Positions 31,964-42,520 of a DNA stretch of 64,000 nt are shown one piece after another. The position numbers were made by a program, and so were the translations under genes. Every line of letters starts with the position of its first letter. Position 1 is the first letter of the stretch. This DNA is from Dichetophora obliterata (taxonomy: Eukaryota > Arthropoda > Insecta > Diptera > Sciomyzidae): contig OY986436.1 in assembly GCA_963920525.1 (NCBI GenBank), forward strand, positions 95,177,342 through 95,241,341, written 5' to 3'. The notes beneath the pieces were generated by a model. That model was not told where the DNA came from. It ran no database searches and saw only the letters and a program-made list of their open reading frames with translations.

Positions 31964-32459
31964 AGACCAGTTGTAAGTGTTGTAAAAGTCAAAAACTGTT
32001 TAGTGTTAGAAGGTTACTATTGATTAACTACAACTATATCGAGTAGGATGGGTCAAAAAACATTTTTTTTTCCTAACGCTTTAGTAGTTTAAAAATTTGG
32101 AGTCCCTTCAAGTTATGCTAAGAAAAGTGAAAAAAATATTTTTTTTTCAAAAATAATAAAAATTGGGGAAAATCTGAGAATTGATAAAAATTGGTTTTAA
32201 AAAATTTGACGTGCTACAGACATTTCCACGAGTCTGCCTGCAAAAAATCAGCTCGATTAGATCACTGAAAAAGGGTTAAAAATCTGTCCAAAGGCTTCCA
32301 CACAGGCCACTACGAGCTTTATACTTCAAACTTAAAAAAAAATTTCTGACGTGTACATGAAAATCGACGATACACGTGTATTTTTATTTTTTCCCCTCTT
32401 TCCGAATATGTGCATTTGGCTCATAGGACAGAAAAAAATTTATTTTTTGTAACACCGTG

Positions 32460-33183
32460 TTATCTTAGAGAAACATTTTAATTTCATTAATTTAAGAAAT
32501 TTGTACATAAAATTATTAACCATGATGATCACATCGTCTGCACTGTTTCAGAAATGTAGTTTTTCTATTTCGTAAGTGTTTAGTAAATGTTTCGTAAACA
32601 TTTTTGTTTTAGTAAAAATGGAAGGCATTGGCTAAAAATAATGCAAAAATGGTTGATGCAATTAAAGGAAAATATATTGAATTTGTTTTTAATTACTAAA
32701 TTACATAATTACTTAACTACCTAATTACTTAATTACCCAATCAAATTGCAATGAAAAAACTGTCCCGTGCGACCGAGCTTAACATTAAATTAAAAAATAA
32801 GTGTTAAATATTATTGGGTAAAATAAAAGCAATTTAAAATAAACACCAATGCACAACATCCATAAAATAAACTCTTTGAAATATTCCCTCAGACTTCGCT
32901 GAATTCGGCGCTTGAGTTGTTGTCCTCGAAAACACTTCCGTTTTTTGTCCCGTGCTACCCCAGTTGTTTTTGGCAATTATTTTGAAAAGGAAAAATTACC
33001 GATAATCAACCTTAGCACCACTTATAGAGCTTACTATGAGTTATAAGTTAAGACCATTATCAAACTATAAATCCGTGTTATTACTACTTTTTTCACTTTA
33101 ATTGCGTACGACTGTCCCGTGCGACACCATGGAAATGCCCATACATAAAATCTAATACGAATAGTAACAACATCAACCAAAAA
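32460..33183. other. Unassigned spacer with a repeated TGTCCCGTGC word
   Basis: TGTCCCGTGCGAC occurs at 32761-32773 and 33113-33125, and TGTCCCGTGCTAC at about 32946-32958, all in the same orientation. The pattern may reflect a small element or tandem remnants. It lies between the DNA transposon and the I-type reverse transcriptase. Confidence 0.4.
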
Positions 33184-35165
33184 GTGGCTCGCTTTCAAAA
33201 ATCCATTACGCGATGTGCGATGAGTCAATGCCCAAAAAATCAAATAGTTATTCCAAAACACCAGTCTGCTGGTGGAACAGCCACCTTCATGGCTAACTTT
33301 CTCGCAAAAAATTGGTCAGACTACTCTCTAGATTCCAATTTTACTTTAGACTTCATACAAACTAAGCAAAGTCTTTCTAACTATATTACAGCTAATTACA
33401 ATTTAAGCAATCGTGCAAAGGCTATTGAAAAGGAGATAACTTTGATCGAATAACAATCTTGCTTAAACTCTGTAAACGGAAAAACTCCTGGACTTGACAA
33501 GGTATCATATTCCATCATAAAAAATTTACCAACATCCTCAAAAGACACACTTTGCGACATTTATAATGAAATTTTTGAAATTGGAACCATCCCACAGCAA
33601 TGTAAAATCGCTGTAGTCATCCCCATTAGTAAACCTAACAAAGCCTGAAAATTTTGCAGTCGGATACAGACCCATATCCCTCCTTTCATGCTTGAGCAAA
33701 ATTCTAGAAAAAAACAATAGCACGAAGGCTAACATGGCTTCTTAACTAAGAAAATAAACTTTCTTACAAACAAACAGCTTATCAAAATGGAAAAAGTACC
33801 CTATATGCGCTTTTATCAATAGATCACCATATTTGTAACAGCCTAGCAACAAATAATTATTTTTTCGAACTTGCTATTGATGCAGAAAAAGCGTTTGATC
33901 GTGTCGGTATACTTTCTATTATCGAACAACTAATTTCTTGGAAATATTAAATTACATTTTTATTTGTAACAAAAGTTTTATGTCAAATCGCAAATTCAAA
34001 GTAAGAATAAAAAAAATTCAGTTTCAGACATTTGGCCTCTTGTAAATGGTATCCCTCTAGGATCACCTCTTTCTGTAATAGTGTTCTTAATAGCTTTTAA
34101 TAAACTAAGCATGATAATAGATGAAAATAAATATTTTAACCACGTCATATATGCAGATGATTTATACTTTTTCAACAAATTTAAAGACCCCATCATCTTC
34201 ATCAATAAATTAAATCAATTATTCGTACGTATTCTATCGTGGCGCAATAACAGTGGAGCGAAAATAAGCAAACAAAACTGGAGCAATTGATATTGTATAA
34301 AACTCAATTTCAATAGAAAATGAATCAGACTTAAAAATTTTAGGTATCATATTTTATGAAAAATACATTTCTACTTCACATATTAAACACTTATGTGAGG
34401 CTTTATGTAATAAAATGTTTATATAATATCAAGCTTGAACCAAATACAAATTCCTTAATTAATGTTACCAAGGCTATAATTTTGGCAAAAATAGACTACG
34501 GCTTGGTCATTTATGACAACACAACGAAGAAAAATGTACAAAAACTACAATCAATAATAAACTCTGCTGCCAGACTCTCTCTGGGTGCTTTCCGTTCCTC
34601 ATCTATAAAAAATAATTTGACAGAAGCCGGACTTCCTACTATAAATTACAGACAAACTTACTTAATCGGACGACTGGTATCTAAAATGGCAAATTTGGAA
34701 AGATCCGATATAGCGGACCTAGTAAAATAACGACTTAAGCAGAAGAAAAACCCAAAAGTTCCTTCTGCAATTTGCAGAACAGTTGACTTTGCCAGGAAAA
34801 ACAATCTAATTATCAGCCCCAAAAAAATTTTAAAACTGAAAGCTCCACCTTGGTATCTTCAAGCATCCATAATAAATACAACACTACACAAATGGCAAAA
34901 AGAAAACACTAGCCATTCTATTTTTTTGAAAGAATTCACTGCAATCAGAAACATATTTATCGTTTTATGTTGCCTTTTTATCGCTGGCATTTTAAGAATC
35001 TACTTAAACTTTTAAAGTTTTTATATTCACACCATTATCAACGAGTAGATAAAAATTCAAGGCGTAAATTAAATGAACCGAATGACAATATGCAGGCAAA
35101 TAAGCCTTATTCTTACAAAAACCCCCGTTTACTTAACAAAATACGTTTGAAAAGAAAACGTTGAC
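33184..35165 (+). pseudogene. I-clade non-LTR retrotransposon, reverse transcriptase and C-terminal part
   Basis: Multiple frames give NGKTPGLDKVSYSIIKNLP, IPQQCKIAVVIPISKPN, AYQNGKSTLYALLSIDH, ELAIDAEKAFDRVGILSII, NGIPLGSPLSVIVFLIAFN and the catalytic HVIYADDLYFF (about 34141-34173). A C-terminal region with ILAKIDYGLVIYDNTTKK and AARLSLGAFRSS follows. Order and motifs fit the I factor clade. Several stops and at least four frameshifts are present. It forms one element with the ORF1/endonuclease part at 28607-29660, separated by later insertions. No poly-A or TAA-repeat tail was found. Confidence 0.8.
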
Positions 35166-35327
35166 TTGATTTACATAGCGATAGTCAATTTGTAAACCAA
35201 ACATGTTTGATTTGGTTTTCTGTCTGAACTATAGAGGTAAAATATCAAAAATGTCCGAAGTGTAGAGATGTCTGTATTACTGGGAAGTCCGGTATTGCGA
35301 GTGTCCGGATTAGCGAGACTATACTGT
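35166..35327 (-). mobile_element. Terminus resembling a pogo/Tigger DNA transposon
   Basis: On the minus strand the end reads ACAGTATAGTCTCGCTAATC, continuing CGGACACTCGCAATACCGGA. This resembles CAGT-type pogo/Tigger termini, which usually begin CAGT and carry AATCCGGAC-like words. The partner end was not found in the window. Confidence 0.4.
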
Positions 35328-36507
35328 ACATTGAAAATCTAAAAATCGAAGTAGATAATATTTCAATTGAAGAAAATGAAAATTATGAAATTTTAAAACT
35401 GAAATTTAATAATCTTCAGAATAATTATTAAAAACAATTGAAACATTACTAATAAAAGAAAAATGTATTAAAGAAGTATTAAAAGAAAATAATTTGTTAA
35501 ATATGGCCAATTTCGATATAAATACAGTAGGTGAAAACCTACAAATTTTTAAAGGAAATTTTACACATTTGGAAGATTTTATAGTCCAAACAGAATTATT
35601 ACATGATATGTTAAAAAATTAAGATAGAGAAATTTTTATAAAGTATGTGTACAATTTTAAATTAACGGCACAAGTACGAAGTATATTAGGACGTTCAATA
35701 AGGCCAACGACATTTGAAGAGTTGAAAAATTCATTGGAAAAAGCATATCCTAATCCAAAATATCTGCAGCAAGTACTAAGCGAACTTTGTACACTCAAAC
35801 AAAAAAAATTAAAAACATATCTGAATTCAGAGAAAATGTTTAGAAATAACGGAACAATTAAGTTTATCAGCAGAAGAAAGTTTAGTCTCGGACAAAAACA
35901 CAATTTTTCAAATTCGAAACAGAGAAAGTTTCAGAAATTCTAGAGACCAATACAATAGAAATAACTTCAGATATAACTATAATTCACTAAACAATTACAG
36001 AAATAATACACAAAACTATCGAAATAATAACATCTCAAACAATAATTACAGAAATAATAATAATTTTGAATATTCAAAATATAACAATAACACATATAGA
36101 AACATTAATTTTCAAAATGCAAACAGAAACAATCATTCTCCAAACAATAACAGAAATCGTAACACTTATTTTTTCAAACAATAATCCAAATAGAAACAAT
36201 AATTTCTCAAACCGAAACAATAACTATCAAAACAATTTCAATAGAAATCAAAATAGAAATAACGTACAGGGAAACGCTCATGGCTGGGTACCAGATACTG
36301 TTACTCGCAGAGGCCAAAATAAGTTTTCAAAATTACTCAAAATTCAACAAATTACATAACTTTGCTATGTAAAACTAACAATAATTATTTAACATTTCTT
36401 ATAGACACTGGAGCTGACATCTCCAGTTGTAAAACAAACAATATAAATGACATTAATACTAGAACTATTTCACAATTGACGGGCATAACGCAAGAATCAT
36501 ACAGTTC
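35328..36507 (+). pseudogene. Gag and protease remnant of a 17.6/297-like gypsy element
   Basis: The region has frames ENLQIFKGNFTHLEDFIVQT, LTAQVRSILGRSIRPTTFEE and a long asparagine-rich tract (NYRNNNNF-type, about 35950-36260) as in the Gag C-terminus of this clade. The protease active site FLIDTGADISS follows at about 36399-36432, then QLTGITQESYSS, where similarity ends at 36507. Several stops and frameshifts occur. The matching reverse transcriptase starts at 38015, beyond an RTE segment. Confidence 0.72.
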
Positions 36508-38010
36508 ACCATTCCATCGTATTCGGTAGTCGCCATTGACGCAGATTGGTCCGCAGATCTTGCGAAGAATCTTTCTCTCGAATGCTCCTAAAGTCTTTTC
36601 ATCTGAACTGCTCAGCGTCCAGGTTTGTGATGCATAAAGTAGGACGGGCATCATGAGCGATTTATAGAGCGTGATTTTTATTCGTCGAGAGAGGGCTCTG
36701 CTTCTCAATTGCGTACTGAGCCCAAAGTAACACCTGTTGGCAAGAGTTATTCTTCGTTTGATCTCAATGCTGATGTCACTGGTTGAGCTTATGCTGAATC
36801 CGAGATAGACGAAGTCCTTCACAACCTCGAAGGAGGCATTGTCAACTGTAACGTGGGATCCAAGACGCTGGGACTGTTTGTTTGTTGACACCAAGTATTT
36901 CGTCTTATCTGCATTCACTGCCAGACCCCTTCGACTTGACTCTCTTTCTAATCTGGAAAATGCTGCACTGACTTCGCGCGTATTATGGCCAATGATATCG
37001 ATGTCATCATTACGCAAGCAGCATAACACTCTTGTAGAATATTGTGTCACTACGTCTCAGATCAGCAGCTCGGATGATCTTTTCCATCATTAGGTTGAAA
37101 AAGTCGCACAATAAGAAATCACCTTGTCTGAAACCTCGTTTGGTAACAAATGGTGGGGAGAGCTCCTTCCCGATTTTAACTGCGCTGCTGGTGTTGCTCA
37201 GTGTCATCCTGCAAAGTCGTATTAGGTTTGCAGGAATACCAAATTCAGACATGATGGATAAGGAAGCACCTGTACTCCTTATTGGGCTGTCGAAGGCGGC
37301 TCTGTAGTCGACAAATAGATGGTGGGTGTCGACTTGTTTTTCTTGAGTCTTCTCCAAAATGTGTTAGAAATGTATTCTTCCGACCATACTCTGCATAGAA
37401 GCTCGTGAATGCATTTAAGTAGAGCTTCGCCTCCGTTCTTAAACAGCTCAGCTACATTCGCACATTTGGGCAGGGGCTTCAAGATCTTATTTGGAGTTTC
37501 TGGATCGAATTCAACGTCGTGCAATATATTTGATAGGGGATGAAAGTATTTCCCACCCACCCCTTTACCATTGCGTCGATGTCCAATAGAACCTCGCATT
37601 ACCGTGATAATTCGTTCTTTAGTCGCACAATTAAGTTGTGGAATAGTCTCCCTGCTAGCGTGTTTCACGGCAGTTTTGAGCTGTGCAAGTTTAAAACAAA
37701 TATTCACCGACACTACTCCATCTATCCACCCGCCAACTAACTATCACCCATCTTCCGAATCAACACAATGCTTACGCATTTACAGGGGGCATTCCCTGAG
37801 CGTTGGTTTAGTCTAAAAAAAAAAGCAGGCAAGCCATCAGCTCCCACGGCTGTGTTATTTTTAAGCCGAGCTATAGCTGTCAGAACTTCATTATAGTCGG
37901 GCAGCGGAACCTCGACGCTGTCATCCGTCCGGGATATCATCTCTATTGGATTTTGGACATCTGTCACTAGATTCCCGTTTTCATCGCCATTCCTTGTAGT
38001 TCCTAAAAAG
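36508..38010 (-). pseudogene. RTE-type non-LTR retrotransposon, central reverse transcriptase part
   Basis: From 38010 down the minus strand encodes VEVPLPDYNEVLTAIARLKN, GADGLPA (cut near 37826), ELFKNGGEALLKCIHELLCR, HLFVDYRAAFDSPI, IGKELSPPFVTKRGFRQGD and NDDIDIIGHNTREVSAAFSR, ending NGDYRIRWNGELYD. It is a closer relative of the 2.85 kb copy than of other families and keeps the block that copy lost. The YADD motif is damaged (DD retained, frame broken near 37015). Both ends are truncated and there is no RTE tail. TCATACAG is shared at the left junction, which suggests joining by microhomology rather than clean insertion. Confidence 0.85.
37470..37820 (+). pseudogene. 3' end of a jockey/CR1-like retroposon nested in the RTE segment
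   Basis: Plus-strand frames read EFLDRIQRRAIYLIGDES and then, in another frame, HYRDNSFFSRTIKLWNSLPA and FKTNIHRHY with a stop at 37738-37740. These are the usual last residues of many insect retroposons (RNSFFxRTxxLWNSLPxxVF). A non-coding tail ends in an A run at 37808-37818. On both sides the RTE reverse transcriptase continues (GLPA against AELFKNGG), so this is a 5'-truncated insertion. Confidence 0.8.
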
Positions 38011-38014
38011 TCAA

Positions 38015-39460
38015 CAAATGAAAAAATGGCGGCTTGTAGTAGACGTTCGTAAACTAAACGAAAAATTGTAAACGATAAATTTCCGTTCATAAAAATAGAA
38101 GACGTTCTTGACAGACTTGGAAGAGCTAAATACTTTTCGACTTTGGACATGACCAGCTCTTTTCCCCAGATTAACTTATACGAAGACTCACGACCGTTAA
38201 CTTCTTTTTCGACTGGAAATGGACATTTCCAATTTAAACGTTTACCATTTGGATTGAAGATATCATCCAACAGGTTCCAAAGAATGCTGACTATCGCACT
38301 AGGTGGTTTAGATATGGAAGCTTTTATTTATACAGACGATATAATTGTTTTCGGTTGTAGCTAGGACATCATAACGACAATTTACTAAAAGTTTTGGACA
38401 TATTAAGAAAATATAATATAAAATTAAATTGAAATAAATGTTGTTTTCTGAAGCCAGAAGTCATTTAATTGGAATTGGGACGAAAATTGCCAAAAATCAT
38501 TCGATGAACTAAAAACAAAACTTTTAAATCCTCCGATACTCCAATATCCCGATTTCAATAAACCATTCATACTCACCACAGACGAAGTTCCACTGAACAC
38601 AGTCAAGGGAGGAATTCGTTATTACTACTTAACCTTAGCCGGTCGTAGATGGAGAGAACTACCAACCTGCAGCACATCAAGAAAAATATGGCCCCTTTAC
38701 AACATAGGCAGAACTCAACAGATGCTCTCAAAGCTCCGGAACGACATAGCCAGATTAACGGCTATTATTACGGGTCACTGGTGCATCGGAGTTCATGCCG
38801 AGAGAATCGGACTACCTTTCAACACCCACTGTCGCAGCTGCGATGACCCAAATGAAAAAGAAACACTAACACACTTTCTGTGCACCTGCCCGGCCCTGGC
38901 CAGGTCCAGACTAACAACGCTTGGCAGGCCCTTCCTCAGCAACCTAGAGGAACTCTCAACAACAAAAATCAACAATCTCCTAACGTTCATCAATCGCACC
39001 GGATGGTTATAACCTAGCAGTGCGCTGCCCAGTCAACCAACAGAAACACGAGGTTATGGTATCAAAACGGCTCACTAGAGCTACTTGGATCCTACTTGCA
39101 TGTAGAATCACCATCTAAACCAAACCAAACCAAACCAAACCAACCACCACAGACGCTTCTAATTATGCTCTCGGTGCAGTTTTATCGCAAGGCGAAGTAG
39201 GCTCACACTTGCCAATTTCTTACGCAAGCAAATCTCTTGCAAACATGACCTGAACAAGCCAATTATTGAGAAAGAGCTCTTAGCTATACACTGGTAAAAA
39301 TGTTCGGTTCTAACAGCCCACTAGTGTCTCTTTTCTCACATAAAAATTCGTCATAAAAAATGACACGCATAAGATTAGACCTTTGCGATTATGATTTCAA
39401 TATTGTTTACAAAAGAGGAAAAATTAATACTAATGCTAACGCATTATCGAGGATATAATT
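38015..39460 (+). pseudogene. Reverse transcriptase and RNase H remnant of a 17.6/297-like gypsy element
   Basis: The first frame reads KKWRLVVDVRKLNEKIVNDK, AKYFSTLDMTSSFPQINLYE, FQFKRLPFGLKISSNRFQRM and the catalytic AFIYTDDIIVFG (about 38317-38352). After a stop and deletions, LKTKLLNPPILQYPDFNKPF continues to ILTTDE at 38584. The RNase H then resumes at 39145 as TTDASNYALGAVLSQGE and ends RLDLCDYDFNIVYKRGKINT. The 560-bp gap is a retroposon insertion with an 11-bp duplication. The order of pieces fits Gag-protease at 35.3-36.5 kb as the same former element. Confidence 0.85.
38585..39144 (+). mobile_element. 5'-truncated retroposon (I/LOA/jockey group) with 11-bp target duplication
   Basis: The insert encodes PLNTVKGGIRYYYLTLAGRR, TAIITGHWCIGVHAERIGLP and the finger CRSCDDPNEKETLTHFLCTC, ending FINRTGWL and a stop at 39012. 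This is the C-terminal end of ORF2. The 3' end is a run of CCAAA units (39117-39143). CACCACAGACG at 38574-38584 is repeated at 39145-39155. Joining across the insert restores the gypsy phrase ILTTDASNYA, so the host element predates it. Confidence 0.9.
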
Positions 39461-39543
39461 AAACAGCGGTTCCCTAAAGGCTATGATTCCAACAAATACA
39501 GAAAATGGCAATATAATAATATTTTGGCGACAGTATCGCCATA

Positions 39544-40250
39544 TGATATAATTCGCGACATGGCAGAATCGCCATGCGAGGATTCGCGATTATTTAAAAA
39601 AAAGGCACTCGCAGATTTATTTATAGTATTTTAAGGTCCTGCCTAACATTTTAGCAGGCGTATATTCGCCACTGGCTCTAAATTTGTTTTTTATTTCTAC
39701 AGCCGTTCACTATAAAGTTCAGGGGCTTTATTATAATAATAATATTTTTTAAAGTTGGCAGCTTATAAAAAGCTCAAAGACTTTAAAATAAGAATTAACT
39801 GGCAGCTTTGGAGCTCAAAAACTAATTGATTTTATTTTGAAATTGTTCTTCCTTTTATACTATACATAACAGTACTTAATCTTAAAACTAGTTAACAATT
39901 GTTTGTGTACTTAGAAAAATGTAAACATAGTCATATGTTCCTTAATTAGTGTAGGAGTAAAGTAAAATATAATAATAATATGTTTGTAATTAAGCAATAT
40001 TATTGTATTGTGTGTGAGTGAAATAGATGCTAGTACTGAGAATGAACATATGTTTAATTGTTTGAATGTTCTTAATGTTATTTCTATACACTAAAATAAA
40101 ATGAGGTTATGCATACCGTAAAAGTGTGAAACCGATTACTTTGTTTAAATATGCTGCTTATTGTTGTTTGTTTTCATGTGATATTGTTTAATGTTATTTA
40201 AGTATAATATAATTGTATGTAATTCATACCGTAAAGGTGTGTATCCTACA
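39544..40250 (-). repeat. Solo LTR-like sequence in minus orientation
   Basis: Reverse-complemented, it starts TGTAGGATACACACC and ends GCGAATTATATCA. It shares with the plus-strand LTR at 41770-42330 the words CACATGAAAACAAACAAC, CAATTGTTAACTAGTTTTAA, a TATAAAAGG promoter-like box, GTGAACGGC and GGCGATTCTGCCATGTCGCG. The two are related but diverged, in opposite orientation, on either side of an integrase remnant. Confidence 0.7.
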
Positions 40251-40655
40251 ATACGCAAAATACTGATTTTAACAAAACGCATTGTAATTCCCATAAAAAG
40301 CGTCATGAACTTTTTGTGTGGGATTGTACATCCATAACAGATATTAAAAAAAATGAAAAAAATTAAGGTTCAATACAGATAAAGATTTTAAGGGTACCCA
40401 ATTTGAAATTAATAATGAGGAAGTAATAATACGATGTAGTGATAATCCACTGTTCACACCGCTGACTTTGGAGAAGCTTTCATCAAAAATGTATAATTTA
40501 GGAATTGAAGAGTTAGCGCTAAAAAGAAATGATATATTAAAAACCATTGCAATGGATAAATTCAAAGAAATTTATAATAATTGGAAAGAAAAAATTAAAA
40601 TTTTAAAATTTTAATTTATAATGAACCATAAAGAATAGTCGACAAAGTAAAATAA
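40251..40655 (+). pseudogene. Gypsy-like pol linker between RNase H and integrase
   Basis: Short frames such as NEEVIIRCSDNPLFTPLTLE and LEKLSSKMYNLGIEELALKR sit where this clade has its connection domain. Frame breaks are frequent. The assignment is positional. Confidence 0.45.
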
Positions 40656-41625
40656 AATCAAATAATCGAAGAATACAACAATTCGACACACGTAGGTCAC
40701 CTCGGTATAAGAAAAACTACAATGAAACTAAAACAAAAGTACATATGTAAAAATATGAATAAAATGATAAAAACTACAAACTCAATTGCGATAAATGCAA
40801 ATTAAACAAACAGACTAAACATACCAAAGAAAATTTAAATTAAATTAAATTTAATTAAAATTAAAAAATTAAAATTTAACAGGTACACCAAGTACCAGTT
40901 TTGAAGTCGTTTCAATCGACACAGTAGGTCCTCTACGTCTATCAAATAATTATAGATATATACTAACGATGCAATGCGACTTGACAAAGGACAAAGTACG
41001 ATGCAATGCGACTTGACAAAAGACGCGAAAACTGTTGCTAGAACATTAATTGAAAATGTAATTTTAATATACGGTCACTTTAAAATTTTAAAATCGGATA
41101 GAGGTACAGAATTTCTTAATGAATTAATGTCGGAAATATGCAGCCTTTTAAACGTTAAACAAACATTTAGTACTCCATATCACCATGAGACTCTAGGCTC
41201 GATAGAGAGAAACCATCGAGTATTAAATGAATATTTGCTAAACTTTTGCAAAAATTAAGAATGGGACCAATGGATACCATACTTCACTTTTTCATATAAT
41301 ACAACGCGATGATAATCATTTTGAATCAATAGTATATAATACAGACAACTACGCTCAAGAATTAAAACATAAATTAAAATATTCTTTACATAAAGCAAAA
41401 GAATTAAGAAATATTGCAAAAACGAATAGAATTGAAAAAGATAAAAATATAAACCCGTTACATTTAAATATTGGAGATAAAGTTTTAATAAAAAGGATGA
41501 TTAAAAGAAAAAATCAATCTCCTTATATTGGTCCATTTATAATTGTAAACAAAAAAGGAGTAAATTCAATAATTAATATAAATGAAAAACTAAAATAATA
41601 TCATAATAACATGTTAAAGAAATAT
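40656..41625 (+). pseudogene. Integrase remnant of a 17.6/297-like gypsy element
   Basis: Pieces include an HHCC-type finger (STHVGHLGIRKTTMKLKQKY then CDKCKLNKQTKHTK), the core VVSIDTVGPLRLSNNYRYIL (about 40905-40965), LIYGHFKILKSDRGTEFLNE and FSTPYHHETLGSIERNHRVL. The C-terminus has NIGDKVLIKRMIKRKNQSPY and IGPFIIVNKKG. The D, D and E of the integrase core can be placed in IDT, SDRG and SIERNH. Stops and a small duplication (ATGCAATGCGACTTGACAAA at 40969 and 41003) disable it. Confidence 0.82.
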
Positions 41626-41769
41626 TTGTTACAAATTGTATCTTTTTATTTAAAACTTTCAATTGTGTAAATAAATGAATTATATTAAAATATTGTATAA
41701 GTTGGACCACAAAAAAAAAAAATTAATTTTTCTTAAATTTCAAATTAATTTTTATCTTAAGGGTGAGGG

Positions 41770-42330
41770 TGTAATGTACGCACTTTTACATTATATACTA
41801 CTTATAAATCACATGAAAACAAACAACTTTAAAACATATTGAAAAAGATACACACCTTTACGTTTCCTAATGATTTAAGTCTACTCACTCACACACATTA
41901 TACTACTATTACTAAATTACAAATATGTATACGATATTCTACTATTACTTTTGCACTAATTTAAGAACATATGATTCTGTTTAATTTTTAAATACAAAAA
42001 CAATTGTTAACTAGTTTTAAGACAAAATACCGTTATACATACTATAAAAGGACGAACAAATTTCAATTAAAGTAAATCTAGTTTTGAGCTCTAACAGCTG
42101 CCAACTATTTTCATTTTTAATAAGTATTTAGCTTTAGTAGCTGCCGACTTAAACGTTTTAGCCTTTGTACTTTTTTTAGTGAACGGCATAAAAAGGATAT
42201 TAAAAATAGCCCCAGTGGCAAACTTCGCCGGCAACTTATTAGGCAGGACATAAATAAAAAAAAATCCTTTTAATAAATAATATCGCGAATCCTTAAATGG
42301 CGATTCTGCCATGTCGCGAATTAAATTTCA
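41770..42330 (+). repeat. LTR of the gypsy-like element (plus orientation)
   Basis: It begins TGTAATGTACGCAC directly after a purine tract (AAGGGTGAGGG, 41759-41769) that fits a polypurine primer, and ends near AATTAAATTTCA at 42330. An internal ACTATAAAAGG box is at about 42039-42049. It would be the 3' LTR of the integrase-bearing fragment. Confidence 0.68.
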
Positions 42331-42520
42331 TACCAAACATACTAAACATACCAAAGAAAATTTGAATATGACAGATACACCAAGTACCAGTTTTGAAGTC
42401 GTTTCAATCGACACAGTAGGTCCTCTACGTCTATCAAATAATTATAGATATATACTAACGAAGCAATGCGACTTGACAAAAGACGCGAAAACTGTTGCTA
42501 AAACATTCACTTGCACAGCG
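42331..42520 (+). pseudogene. Second partial integrase copy right after the LTR
   Basis: HTKHTKENLNMTDTPSTSFE and VVSIDTVGPLRLSNNYRYIL repeat the 40.9 kb integrase with few differences. Similarity stops near 42515, inside KTVAKTF. This shows a tandem or rearranged duplicate of the same family. Confidence 0.75.

Larger units (their letters stand above)
29701..32459. mobile_element. 2,759-bp DNA transposon of unusual type, TSD TTA, termini CACCGTGTTAC
   Basis: Left end CACCGTGTTACACACATTC and right end ending GTAACACCGTG are inverted. After a variable spacer both arms share TCTGTCCTATGA, CGGAAAG, AAATACACGTGTATCG and GATTTTCATGTACACGTCAG, so the inverted termini extend about 130 bases. TTA sits directly outside on both sides (29698-29700, 32460-32462). 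The minus strand carries one decayed transposase-like gene (29955-31738), and a 141-bp MITE (31823-31963) has inserted near its 5' end. CAC termini with a 3-bp duplication recall the CMC (CACTA-like) group, but the protein is not one I can place there. The boundaries are well supported. Confidence 0.85.

Noticed and set aside
39544..42330. A single complete LTR retrotransposon bounded by these two LTRs
   Set aside because: The LTRs are in opposite orientation and the integrase agrees only with the right one.
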